NCBI GenBank assembly: GCA_019636795.1
Contig: JAHBWW010000004.1
Location: forward strand, 62,001 to 126,000
Direction: 5' to 3'
Length of the DNA: 64,000 nt
Source of the DNA: Phycisphaeraceae bacterium
GTDB taxonomy: Bacteria > Planctomycetota > Phycisphaerae > Phycisphaerales > UBA1924
Shown here: one piece after another, positions 24,942-33,141 of the stretch
How the letters are laid out: the number at the start of each line of letters is the position of its first letter
How positions within the stretch are numbered: position 1 is the first letter of the stretch
The notes under the pieces: model-generated
What the model was told of the DNA's origin: nothing
What the model saw: the letters and a program-made list of their open reading frames with translations, nothing else
Databases searched by the model: none
Program-made: the position numbers and the translations under genes

Positions 24942-25592
24942 TCAGCGGCGGCGGCGCATCGCGACCAGCCCGCCCAGGGCCAGCACACCGACCGAGCCGG
25001 GCGCGGGCACCAGACGGAAATCATCGACATGGATCCACGTCGGATTGGGTCCGGTGCCGTTGGCGACGGTCAGGTACGCCGCGTCGCTGCCGGCGATGAA
25101 CGTGTGCTCGAAGTATTGCCAGCTGCTGGGCGAGATCGGACCGGTCGAAAAGACCTGGGTGCCAAAGTCGGTGGCCGAGCTCGAGATCCCGATGAGCAGC
25201 GGCTCGCGTCCCGGGTCAAAGTCCATGACGGTCTGGGCCCAGAACGAGACCGTGTACTGACGGCCCGCGACGATCGAGTTCGACAGGTCGAACGAGAACG
25301 CATCGACCCCGCCGTCGGCGCGATAGTGCAGCGCGACCTTGTAGTCTCCGTCCACCGGCGCGAGGCCGAAGAAGTTGGAGGTATGCATGATGTCCAGTTC
25401 CTGCGAGGTGCCGAACGCGGTGGCATTGGCCATGATGGTGCTGAAGTCTGCGTTGACCAGGTTGTACAGCGTTCCTCCGGCTGTGTTGTTCTCGAAACTG
25501 CCGTTGAGGATCATGTTGCTCGGCCCGGCACCCGCGGCTGCGGCAACGCCGCCAAGGACGATGAGACTGACAAGACGCTTGTGTGTTGACAT
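24942..25592 (-). CDS. Secreted protein with PEP-CTERM-type sorting signal (second)
   Basis: A 216-residue exported protein: signal peptide MSTHKRLVSLIVLGGVAAAAGAG, then a beta-sandwich-like body (NMILNGSFENNTAGGT, HYRADGGVDAFSFDLS, YTVSFWAQTVMDF, TWIHVDDFRL) that resembles the carbohydrate-binding-like or DUF642 type of jelly-roll, and the tail LVPAPGSVGVLALGGLVAMRRRR. The tail is nearly identical to that of the protein at 11873-12604, so both would be sorted by the same exosortase. ATG 25592 is preceded by AAGGAG at 9 bases. The frame is open for another 768 bases upstream only because it runs through the 21-bp array. Confidence 0.85.
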   Translation of the reverse strand: MSTHKRLVSLIVLGGVAAAAGAGPSNMILNGSFENNTAGGTLYNLVNADFSTIMANATAFGTSQELDIMHTSNFFGLAPVDGDYKVALHYRADGGVDAFSFDLSNSIVAGRQYTVSFWAQTVMDFDPGREPLLIGISSSATDFGTQVFSTGPISPSSWQYFEHTFIAGSDAAYLTVANGTGPNPTWIHVDDFRLVPAPGSVGVLALGGLVAMRRRR

Positions 25593-26469
25593 GTTGTATT
25601 GCTCCTTGCTGGTTTCAATGGCAGCGATCTGCGGTGTCGGCTCGTTGATCACGGCTGCCGGCGCGATCGACAACGGTCGGTGGCTGACCGCTCCTGCGAG
25701 TCTGACGGCCAGCCGGCTCGAACTCCTCAGACGCGACTGAGGCACCTCCCACGGTTCCAAGCGCAACTCTCTGACCCGACTCACACTCCCGTCACGTAAA
25801 ATTGCAAAGTCCGGCTTTCGTCCGGCACTGTGTTTCGATGTGTCCCGCCCCGGGCGGCCGCGGGCGAGCGGCATGCAGTCGCACGACTCGATCAACCCGG
25901 CGGCGGGCACCCACCCCGCGCAGCAACCGATCCGGCCAGGGCCGCAACGCCGACGAAGCCTCCGAGTGACCCGCCCGGGGGCGTGCCTGCTGCGCCGAAC
26001 AGCTTCTGCGGCGCGCCGATCAACGATGTTGACGCGCCGATAGATCGTTTTGACGCGCCGATACACGATGTTGACGCGCCGAATTGTCGTGTCAACGCGC
26101 CGATAGATGATGTTGACGCGCCGAATTGTCGTGTCAACGCGCCGATAGATGATGTTGACGCGCCGAATTGTCGTGTTGACGCGCCGAATTGTCGTGTCGG
26201 CGCGACGATAAATGATCTTGACGCGCCGAATTGTCGTGTCAACGCGCGGCGCAATGACAATTCGGCGCGCCATATGGGACCTTCGGACCGTCACAACCGC
26301 GTTATCGAGGGTGCGAAGGCGGTTGATCCCCCGATAAAAGGGGCTGGTGGCCCTCCGCACCGAGCAATCCGCCTGCCCAGTGTGGTGAACGACTCATAAT
26401 GGCGGTCAGGATTTTGATAAGATCGCTTCGAAATCCCAACCACGCATTTCGGCTGCAAGGAGTTCTTTG
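25593..26469. other. Gene-free stretch carrying the second 21-bp array
   Basis: About 880 bases upstream of both the PEP-CTERM gene and the divergent DUF4041 gene. The parts outside the array show no gene or clear promoter; a GATAAGAT sequence near 26416 could be a -10 element for the DUF4041 gene. Long frames on both strands across the array have no ribosome binding site or domain and are not called. Confidence 0.55.
25992..26272. repeat. 21-bp tandem array, 13 units plus inverted end (array 2)
   Basis: Thirteen units of 21 bases in register (25992-26264), most of them beginning GCGCCGA and many ending TTGAC or TCAAC. The middle takes mainly two forms, ATTGTCGTG and TAGATGATG, which alternate in the central part. 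At the right end the sequence GACAATTCGGCGC (26256-26268) is the exact inverse of the left part of a unit. Unit length, GCGC core and the AAC/GAC-GCGC junction are the same as in array 1 at 18442-18735, although the rest of the sequence differs. Confidence 0.9.
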
Positions 26470-27078
26470 ATGGTCATTCTACTTTTCTTCCTGTTCATGT
26501 TCGCGCTGGGCGGAGCGTGCTATGCGGGTGTCATGTGGTTTCTGGAGCACAAGCGAGTGATGTCTCTCGAAGCCGAGGTTCATGAGGCTCGCAGTGCGGC
26601 CTCCGCTGCGGCAACCAAGGCGGCAGCTCTACTGGAAGCGGCCGAATCTGAGGCCCGCATCCTCACCACCGGGGCGCAGATGGAGGCTGACAGCACTGTG
26701 ACCAACGCCAAGGTGGAGGCTGATGCCATGACTGCCGCAGCCCGCACCAAGGCCAAAGAGCAACTCGCAGAGGCTCAGATGGCTCTATCGGCCGCGGCGA
26801 TGCGTTCAGAGCAAATCATCGCCGATGCCGAAAAGCATGCCGAGAGGATCGCGGGAAAGGCCTATGAGGCGGTGCGCGATGCAGATCGCTTTGAGCAGAC
26901 TGCACGCGCCATGCGCAACATCGTCGAAGGTTATGGCGATGCGTACCTGGCACCGGCCTCGGGGCTTCTCGACGAACTCGCCGAGGAGTTCAGCCACAAG
27001 GACGCAGGGCGGCACCTGAAAATGGCCAGAGAACACTCAGCCGCGATGGTCGCGGGGGGGGCATGCGGCGACCTGTGA
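26470..27078 (+). CDS. DUF4041/GIY-YIG protein, N-terminal part (frameshifted)
   Basis: This is the first part of a gene interrupted by a frameshift. The 202 residues begin with a membrane helix (MVILLFFLFMFALGGACYAGVMWFL) and continue as an alanine/glutamate-rich coiled coil (LEAEVHEARSAASAAATKAA onwards) into the start of the DUF4041 domain. The frame ends at TGA 27076-27078 shortly after a run of eight G (27054-27061). With seven G it would read on into the frame of the following feature through GGHAATCDYAESSRAKGAA. AAGGAG lies 8 bases before ATG 26470. Homologues are single proteins of about 520 residues, membrane-anchored with a nuclease-like end. Either a real mutation, a phase-variable tract or a sequencing error explains the shift. 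Confidence 0.75.
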   Translation: MVILLFFLFMFALGGACYAGVMWFLEHKRVMSLEAEVHEARSAASAAATKAAALLEAAESEARILTTGAQMEADSTVTNAKVEADAMTAAARTKAKEQLAEAQMALSAAAMRSEQIIADAEKHAERIAGKAYEAVRDADRFEQTARAMRNIVEGYGDAYLAPASGLLDELAEEFSHKDAGRHLKMAREHSAAMVAGGACGDL

Positions 27079-28051
27079 CTATGCCGAGTCGAGCCGGGCC
27101 AAGGGGGCTGCACGCTTCGTTCTCGACGCGTTCAACGGCAAGGTTGATTCGATCCTGTCGCGCGTGCGACACGACAACGTCGGCACGCTCGAAGCCGAGA
27201 TCCGCGATGCATTCACGATTGTCAATTTCGGCGGAAAACCATTCCGCGACGCGCGGATCACCGAGGCCTACCTCGCATCACGCCTCGAAGAACTGCGGTG
27301 GGCCGTCATCGCATTCGAACTGCGACAGCGCGAGCAGGAGGAGCAGCGGCAGATTCGTGAGCGTATCCGTGAGGAAGAAAAGGCGCGGCGCGAGTATGAG
27401 AAGGCGATCAGGCAGGCCGCCAAGGAAGAAGAGGCTCTGCGCAAGGCTATGGCCGAAGCTGAAGCACGCATCGCTGCTGCGACCAGCGAGCAACGGGCCG
27501 CCTTCGAGGCGCAACTGGCCGAACTGGCGGGACGGCTTGCCGAGGCCGAAGAGAAGAACCAGCGGGCGTTGTCGATGGCCCAGCAGACCAGGCGCGGGCA
27601 TGTCTACATCATTTCGAATGTCGGTTCGTTCGGCGAGGATGTCTACAAGATCGGATTGACGCGGCGTCTGGATCCGCTTGATCGGGTGCGTGAACTGGGC
27701 GATGCCAGCGTGCCCTTCGAGTTCGATGTTCATGCCGTGATCTTTTCCGAAGATGCCCCTGCACTCGAGACCCGGCTGCACAAGCATTTTCTCTTGAATC
27801 AGATCAACAAGGTCAATCATCGCAAGGAGTTCTTCAGGGCGCCTCTGACCGACATTCGTCGCGAGATTGATGTGCTGGGTGTGGAGGCCAAATGGACCAT
27901 GCTCGCCGAGGCGCGGCAGTACCGCGAATCGCTCGCCATCGAGGAAAGAATCGCCGCCGACCCGGCTGCACGCGAGGCGTGGCTGAACCGTCAGTTGATC
28001 CTCGAATCCGAGTCCGAAGGAGATGCAGTCGAACTCCTTGAAGAGGTTTGA
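27062..28051 (+). CDS. DUF4041/GIY-YIG protein, C-terminal part (frameshifted)
   Basis: This continues the gene at 26470 in the +1 frame. It carries the most conserved part of DUF4041 (FVLDAFNGKVDSILSRVRHDN, EIRDAFTIVNFGGKPFRDARI, LASRLEELRWAVIAFELRQ), a long charged coiled coil, and a T5orf172/MUG113-type GIY-YIG nuclease domain: GHVYIISN, DVYKIGLTRRLDPLDRVREL and the Glu in ALETRLHKHF. The catalytic Tyr, Arg and Glu all appear present. The first ATG in this frame is at 27164, without a ribosome binding site, so the part is unlikely to be made alone. The downstream neighbours are a methyltransferase-nuclease fusion and an OLD-like ATPase, which suggests DNA processing or defence. Confidence 0.75.
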   Translation, partial: HAATCDYAESSRAKGAARFVLDAFNGKVDSILSRVRHDNVGTLEAEIRDAFTIVNFGGKPFRDARITEAYLASRLEELRWAVIAFELRQREQEEQRQIRERIREEEKARREYEKAIRQAAKEEEALRKAMAEAEARIAAATSEQRAAFEAQLAELAGRLAEAEEKNQRALSMAQQTRRGHVYIISNVGSFGEDVYKIGLTRRLDPLDRVRELGDASVPFEFDVHAVIFSEDAPALETRLHKHFLLNQINKVNHRKEFFRAPLTDIRREIDVLGVEAKWTMLAEARQYRESLAIEERIAADPAAREAWLNRQLILESESEGDAVELLEEV

Positions 28052-28249
28052 TCGCGTGCGTTGGTGCGGGCCGCACGATCCGGGGGCAGGGTGCCGTGGT
28101 CATGGCTCTGCATGGCCACGACGAGGCGTCGATTCCCGCTCCTGTCACCTTGAGTTCACGCCAGTCCAGCGGCGCGACACATCGCTCTTTCAGTGCGCTC
28201 GGGTTTCCGATGGGCCTGTGGCCCCGGCGCGAGAACCGGGTTGTTCCGT

Positions 28250-28255
28250 TATACT
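28250..28255 (+). promoter_or_regulatory. Candidate -10 element of the methyltransferase gene
   Basis: TATACT lies 8 bases before the ATG at 28264. If this is the -10 box, transcription would start at or next to the A of ATG and the mRNA would be leaderless; there is also no Shine-Dalgarno sequence before this ATG. A good -35 match at the expected place was not found, so this is tentative. Confidence 0.35.
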
Positions 28256-28263
28256 TTCCGCCG

Positions 28264-29883
28264 ATGGCCAAACGCACACGACAGAAGCAACCACCCCCGC
28301 CGCCCGCGCCCTCCTCGCCGCCAGATCCCGCGAAGGTAGTCAGACGCACGCCCGCCGCCCCTGCCGAACCACCCGCGCGAAGCCGTCCATCGTCCCTCGT
28401 CGACACCCGCGTCGTCTGGTGTGGCGATTGCCTCGAACAACTCGCCAACCTGCCCGACAAATGCGTCGACCTCGTCTACATCGACCCGCCCTTCAACTCC
28501 AACCGCAACTACGAGGTCTTCTGGGGCGAGACCAAGGAAAAGCGGGCCTTCGAAGACCGCCACGCCAGCACGCAGGCCTACATCGAGTACATGCGACCGC
28601 GCTGCGTGCAACTCGCCCGCGTCCTCAAGGACACCGGCAGCTTTTATTACCACTGCGACTGGCATGCCAGCCACTACGTCAAGGTCATGCTCGACCAGAT
28701 TCTCGGCGAGAACTCATTTCGGAACGAAATCATTTGGCGTCGGACTACAGCCAAGTCACAGACCTTCCACTCGTTTCCCAATAATCACGACTCGCTCTTC
28801 TTTTATGTGGGTGGGGAGCAGCACACGTTCCATCGCCAGTTTAAGCCCCACAGCCAAGCACGCATTGACCAGCACTACAGCAACATCGAAGAAGGCACCG
28901 GACGCCGCTACTCCCTTGACAACCTGACAGCGGAAGGCATTCGAAACGGTAGATCAGGCCTTCCGTTCAGAGGCATTGACATCGGCGCTAAGGGGAATCA
29001 CTGGAAGTTCACAGTCGACAAGCTTGATGCGATGGATAAGGAGGGGCGGATCTATTGGCCAAAGAAGGCTGGCGGAATGCCACGACTGAAGCGTTACCTC
29101 GATGAACAAGAAGGCGTCCTTGTCGATACGGTTTGGGAGGACATCCCGCCGATCAACTCGCAGGCGAAGGAGTCCCTTGGCTACCCGACCCAAAAGCCCA
29201 TCGCCTTGCTCGATAGAATCGTGAAGTCTTCCAGCAACCCCAACGACATCGTCCTCGACGCCTTCTGCGGCTGCGGCACGGCGCTCGTCGCTGCTCAGAA
29301 CCTCAGCCGCCAGTGGATCGGGATCGACATCTCGCCCACCGCCTGCCGGGTCATGGCCAAGCGGCTCCGCGATGTCTGCGGCATGAAGGAGTCTGAGCCT
29401 TTGTGGAAAGCTCGCCGCGCTGATGCTTTCGTTGTCCGCGATCTGCCGTGGACGATCGAGAAGTTAAAGAAACTCCCGCCCTTCGAGTTCGAGAACTGGG
29501 CCGTCATCGCGCTGGGCGGCATTCCCAACAAGACGCAGGTCGGCGACATGGGCATCGACGGCCGCATCTACCCCGTCGGCTCGCGGCCGCAGGATGAAGC
29601 CAAGGGCACGAAAAACAAACATGGCGTGACCGGCGAGACGATGTTCATGGACGACTGGTTCCCGGTGCAGGTCAAGCAGACCGACAAGGTGGGCCGCCCG
29701 GACATCGATCAGTTCGAAGCCGTCATGGCCCGCGAGGACCGCACCCGCGGCTTCTTCGTCGCTTTCGGTTACAGTGCGGACGCCCAGCGCGAAGCCGCCG
29801 CGTTCTACAAGAAGACGGGGCGCATCATCAAGTTGATCTCGGTCCAGGAGATTCTGGACGAGGAACATGTGGGGAAGATGTAG
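28264..29883 (+). CDS. DNA methyltransferase fused to Mrr-type nuclease domain
   Basis: A 539-residue fusion. After a proline-rich N-terminus comes a beta-class DNA N4/N6 methyltransferase, in the order motif IV (DLVYIDPPFNSNRNYEVFW, about 70) then motif I (VLDAFCGCGTALVAAQ, about 330), with GYPTQKPIALLDRIV between them. Residues 405-535 look like an Mrr-type restriction nuclease: FENWAVIALGG, GDMGIDGRIY and FPVQVKQTDKVGRPDIDQFE supply the D...QxK active-site pattern. One protein could thus methylate and cleave, i.e. a single-chain restriction-modification enzyme; whether cleavage needs ATP or partners is unknown. It lies between the GIY-YIG gene and the OLD-like ATPase gene on the same strand. 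Confidence 0.88.
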   Translation: MAKRTRQKQPPPPPAPSSPPDPAKVVRRTPAAPAEPPARSRPSSLVDTRVVWCGDCLEQLANLPDKCVDLVYIDPPFNSNRNYEVFWGETKEKRAFEDRHASTQAYIEYMRPRCVQLARVLKDTGSFYYHCDWHASHYVKVMLDQILGENSFRNEIIWRRTTAKSQTFHSFPNNHDSLFFYVGGEQHTFHRQFKPHSQARIDQHYSNIEEGTGRRYSLDNLTAEGIRNGRSGLPFRGIDIGAKGNHWKFTVDKLDAMDKEGRIYWPKKAGGMPRLKRYLDEQEGVLVDTVWEDIPPINSQAKESLGYPTQKPIALLDRIVKSSSNPNDIVLDAFCGCGTALVAAQNLSRQWIGIDISPTACRVMAKRLRDVCGMKESEPLWKARRADAFVVRDLPWTIEKLKKLPPFEFENWAVIALGGIPNKTQVGDMGIDGRIYPVGSRPQDEAKGTKNKHGVTGETMFMDDWFPVQVKQTDKVGRPDIDQFEAVMAREDRTRGFFVAFGYSADAQREAAAFYKKTGRIIKLISVQEILDEEHVGKM

Positions 29884-29970
29884 TGTCCAGAAGAGAGGCC
29901 AGCCCGAAAACCTCGGGGGGCCCCGTTGCGATTCATAGGCACGGCAGTGGCCGCCGTGCGGAGGCCTAGT

Positions 29971-31893
29971 ATGCAGCTTCGTCGTGTTCACATCAGAAAC
30001 TTTCGGTCCGTGGAAAACGCGACAGTGGAGTTCACTCCGCGATTCCGAACCCTTGTCGGAAAGAACGAGGCGGGGAAGTCCAACATTCTTGAGGCGTTGC
30101 GCCACTTGGACGAAAGCCATATTCTCACCAAAGACGATCTCCGCGAAGTTCGTCAAGATGAAACACCGTACACCGAAGCATTCATTCGCTTCGTCTTTAC
30201 GCTAGACCAATCAGACACCGTCGCGATTGCGGAGCGGCTGCAATCTCTAGTACACGGTCGCAAGCTCTCAGACGTCGCCATGCTCGATGGGAGCACGGAC
30301 CTATCACTCGCCGAGATCGTGAGACGAATTCGAGAGGGGTTGTTTCAGGCGATCCTCCTCTCGCGCACTAAGCAAGCTACGCATTGGAAGCTCTCAGACA
30401 GCTTAGCGATGAACTGTGAGCTTTTTGCGCTCGTTGACGGCGCGAAAGCGCATGTCCTTATCGAGAACGCGCAGGTGTCCGCCATTCCGGGAAGTCTGTA
30501 TGACATCAGTGTTGTTCCGGAAGCGGCACGAACCTCATTCCGCACCGCGACTTTCTTGGACTTGAGTAAGATGATAAGCAAAGCTGTGACTGAGCGCGTA
30601 TCTGGTTCGTTACCAGATGTCGTTTTCTGGCAGTACTCGGATGATATGGTGTTACCTGGCAAGGTGGACATAGCGGAATTCGCAGCCGATCCGCAGTCGT
30701 GTGAGCCCTTGCGACAGATGTTCACCCTTGCGGGTGAAGAAGACCCCGCCGAGGCGATAGATGCCAGCAGGGCTCGAAGCAATGGCTTTCGGAATCTGTT
30801 GAATCGCGTTGCGGCTCAGTCTACCAAACACATCCGGGAGGTGTGGCCGGAATACCAGGGAATCGAGCTGTCGCTTGCGGAAAACGGAAGCTCGATTGAG
30901 GCGACGATTCGGGATGTCCACAATGTGTACGACCTCTCCCGCCGAAGCGACGGGTTCAAACGATTCGTCACGTTTTTGCTAATGATTTCCGCATCCGTGC
31001 GCAATGAAGAGATGGACGGAGCGCTTCTGCTTATCGACGACCCGGATCTGGGCCTGCACCCGTCGGGCGTGCGGTACCTTCGAGACGAGCTCATGAAGAT
31101 TGCGGAGACGAGCTATGTTGTGTGCGCGAGCCACTCTGTGTTCATGATAGACCGGGAGCACATTGAGCGCCATCTATTGGTGAAGAAAGCGGATGAGACA
31201 ACGACGGTATCTGAGGCGAATGGGGACAACATTGTTGATGAAGAGATCCTATACAATGCCCTCGGAGCTTCTGTTTTCGAAATTCTTCGGGCGAGGAATC
31301 TGGTCTTTGAGGGCCGTCGCGATCGCGTCCTGTTTCAAACCGCTCTCTCCCGCGTACCCAAGGAGTTCGCTGCGGCGAAGGCACTAAAGGAATTTGGAAC
31401 ATGCTATGTCCGTGGAATCAAAGATGTTCCGAGAGTCACCCCACTCTTGGACTTGGCGGGAAGGAGATACCTCGTTGTCTCAGACGGCGACGGCCCCGCC
31501 CGAGAAGGGCAACGATCTTTTAAGGGAGATGGCGCCTGGGTTCGATACGACGAGTTGGGTGACGGAACGGAATGGCAGACCGCCGAAGATTTCATCGTGT
31601 CTGCCGTCTTGGTTGCGGCGTCTATGCGAGTTGCAGCAGAGGATGTGCCTGCGGCAGATGCCGCGATGCTCGCTATTCCAGAGGGCCCCGGCAAACTATC
31701 TGCGATCGATAAGTGGCTCCAACTTGTAGAGAAAGATAGGGGAAAGCGGAAGGCGGTTCTGAGTCGAATCAAGGAAGAGGTATTCCAGTCACTGAAGACA
31801 TCTCACATTTCCCAAGAGTACTACGGCGTGTTGGTGCAGCTCGTGAATGTGGCCGAGGGCACGTCTACAAATCACCAACCGCCCACTAGTTAA
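29971..31893 (+). CDS. OLD-like AAA ATPase with TOPRIM-type nuclease domain
   Basis: A 640-residue protein. The ABC/SMC-like ATPase starts LRRVHIRNFRSVENATVEF with Walker A GKNEAGKSN (residues 30-38), a signature-like LSRRSDGFKRFV, and Walker B ALLLIDDPDLGLHP (an unusual DDPD where DEPE is common). Then CASHSVFMID is the H-loop region. The C-terminal third fits a TOPRIM domain: NLVFEGRRDRVLF with the acidic Glu, and YLVVSDGDGPA with the DxD pair. This layout is that of OLD-family nucleases, many of which act in phage defence. GGAGG lies 8 bases before ATG 29971. Codon use seems less GC-rich than in the neighbours, which suggests recent transfer; the statement is by eye. Confidence 0.85.
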   Translation: MQLRRVHIRNFRSVENATVEFTPRFRTLVGKNEAGKSNILEALRHLDESHILTKDDLREVRQDETPYTEAFIRFVFTLDQSDTVAIAERLQSLVHGRKLSDVAMLDGSTDLSLAEIVRRIREGLFQAILLSRTKQATHWKLSDSLAMNCELFALVDGAKAHVLIENAQVSAIPGSLYDISVVPEAARTSFRTATFLDLSKMISKAVTERVSGSLPDVVFWQYSDDMVLPGKVDIAEFAADPQSCEPLRQMFTLAGEEDPAEAIDASRARSNGFRNLLNRVAAQSTKHIREVWPEYQGIELSLAENGSSIEATIRDVHNVYDLSRRSDGFKRFVTFLLMISASVRNEEMDGALLLIDDPDLGLHPSGVRYLRDELMKIAETSYVVCASHSVFMIDREHIERHLLVKKADETTTVSEANGDNIVDEEILYNALGASVFEILRARNLVFEGRRDRVLFQTALSRVPKEFAAAKALKEFGTCYVRGIKDVPRVTPLLDLAGRRYLVVSDGDGPAREGQRSFKGDGAWVRYDELGDGTEWQTAEDFIVSAVLVAASMRVAAEDVPAADAAMLAIPEGPGKLSAIDKWLQLVEKDRGKRKAVLSRIKEEVFQSLKTSHISQEYYGVLVQLVNVAEGTSTNHQPPTS

Positions 31894-32338
31894 AACTCCC
31901 ACCCTTAGATCGGCGTGATGACACCAATCCGTCGTCCCGCTCGGTGCCCGTAACTTGTGCCACTGACCCGTATTCGGATCAGTGGTTCGTCGTCTGGGCA
32001 CCGCACTGACCTGAGGACAGGTCAGTGGCACGGTGGGTCACCCATTCAGGGCTCGGGGTTTGCGATCTGCTGTGAACACAGAGCCGCGGATCGGTGGCAC
32101 ATGCAGGCAAGGCGCAAGATCTGCCGACACTGCCGCGCTTCTGCACATACCAAAATATTCAACAACCTCGCGCGTCTCGTTCGATACCACCAGCACTGTG
32201 AGCGGCGTGATGTGCAGCCGCTTGTTTCATTCACCGCAGCACGCGCTGTGTGTGCTGCAGCCATTGTTCATAAGGAAGGCACAACATGAAGAAAACAGAT
32301 TCACATTCATCATCACATCACACACAAGGAGATCGCTC
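31894..32338. other. Gene-free stretch with REP-like hairpins
   Basis: About 445 bases between the OLD-like ATPase and the fibronectin-like gene. The first half holds the hairpin cluster at 31955-32100; the second half shows no recognisable gene, and short frames through it have no domain. AAGGAG at the right end belongs to the next gene. Confidence 0.6.
31955..32100. repeat. REP-like palindromes with GTGCCACTGAC motif
   Basis: Two clear hairpins: CCACTGACCCG-TATT-CGGATCAGTGG (31960-31985, one mismatch) and CACTGACCTG-AGGA-CAGGTCAGTG (32004-32027, perfect). The GTGCCACTGAC motif begins the first element, and its inverse GTCAGTGGCAC ends the second; a third inverse copy with one change, GATCGGTGGCAC, ends at 32100. 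Short intergenic palindromes starting GTGCCACTG are common in planctomycete genomes and are the kind of element mobilised by REP-associated transposases; none is encoded here. Confidence 0.7.
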
Positions 32339-33010
32339 ATGACAGTGCTTCCCCCGAATCGACTTGAAAAACTCGAATGGTTCGAGCAACGACTGGCCCT
32401 TTGGGCGATTTCGGCTTCTACCCTTGGTTTGTCTTCCGGCCAAATCACGAATCTGCAGACGCGCGTCTCGGCAGCAAGGGCTGCCTATACCTCCGCCCAT
32501 ATCCAGCGCAATAACGCCATGAGCGCGACGGCAAACTTCTATATCGCCTCCGATGCCCTGAACGAACTGGGCCGCCTCCTGATTCGCAACATCAAGACCA
32601 CCGCCGAAACCACCGGCAACCCGCAGGTCTACGTCCTGGCCGACGTGCCCGAGCCCGCCGATCCTTCGCCGCTGGGCGCGCCGCCCATCCCGACCAACCT
32701 GATCGCGACGCTCTCGACCAGCGGCATCGTCCACCTCAAATGGAAATGCACGCGACGCGGCGGAACCTCATTCCAGGTCTTCCGCTCGCTCACCAGCCCC
32801 GACAATCAGAACACCCCCTACGTCATGGTCGGCGTGAGCGAAGAACAGAAGTTCACCGATTCGAACGTGCCCGCGGGCTCCCTGGCCGTCACCTATAAGA
32901 TCGTCGCCGGACGCGGCGGCGGATTCAGCGATCCATCCGATCCCACCATCCTCTACTTCGGCGCCGCGCCCCAGCAGCAGGACAACCCGGGCCTGACCCT
33001 CGCGGCCTGA
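32339..33010 (+). CDS. Fibronectin-type-III-like protein of unknown function
   Basis: A 223-residue protein without a signal peptide. Residues 1-95 are helical (RLEKLEWFEQRLALWAISAS, then ITNLQTRVSAARAAYTSAHI), the remainder is a fibronectin-III-like beta-sandwich: TNLIATLSTSGIVHLKWKC, SFQVFRSLTSPDN and SLAVTYKIVAGRGGGFSDPS. It ends APQQQDNPGLTLAA. Such helical-plus-FN3 proteins recur in Planctomycetota without known function. AAGGAG lies 7 bases before ATG 32339; the longer upstream frame covers the hairpin repeats and is unlikely. A possible remnant of a second copy lies at 20586-20682. Confidence 0.75.
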   Translation: MTVLPPNRLEKLEWFEQRLALWAISASTLGLSSGQITNLQTRVSAARAAYTSAHIQRNNAMSATANFYIASDALNELGRLLIRNIKTTAETTGNPQVYVLADVPEPADPSPLGAPPIPTNLIATLSTSGIVHLKWKCTRRGGTSFQVFRSLTSPDNQNTPYVMVGVSEEQKFTDSNVPAGSLAVTYKIVAGRGGGFSDPSDPTILYFGAAPQQQDNPGLTLAA

Positions 33011-33032
33011 ACCGCTCGCCCTTCTCAACTCG

Positions 33033-33064
33033 CGCGGCCCCGGAAGACAACGCCGGGGCCGCTT
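33033..33064 (+). terminator. Terminator of the fibronectin-like gene
   Basis: GCGGCCCCGG (about 33033-33042) pairs with CCGGGGCCGC (about 33052-33061) over a loop of about 9 bases, followed by TTTC. It lies about 25 bases after the stop. Confidence 0.75.
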
Positions 33065-33141
33065 TCATTGGTTCGCGTAGTGCGTTCGCGCAATCGCCCG
33101 GTGCCCGGACTTGTGATATTGCATAACAGGCTCGCGCGGTC

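Noticed and set aside
25830-26399. A 189-residue protein with DAPNCRVNAP repeats over array 2
   Set aside because: Same reason: the unit length keeps all frames open, and no start signal or domain supports it.
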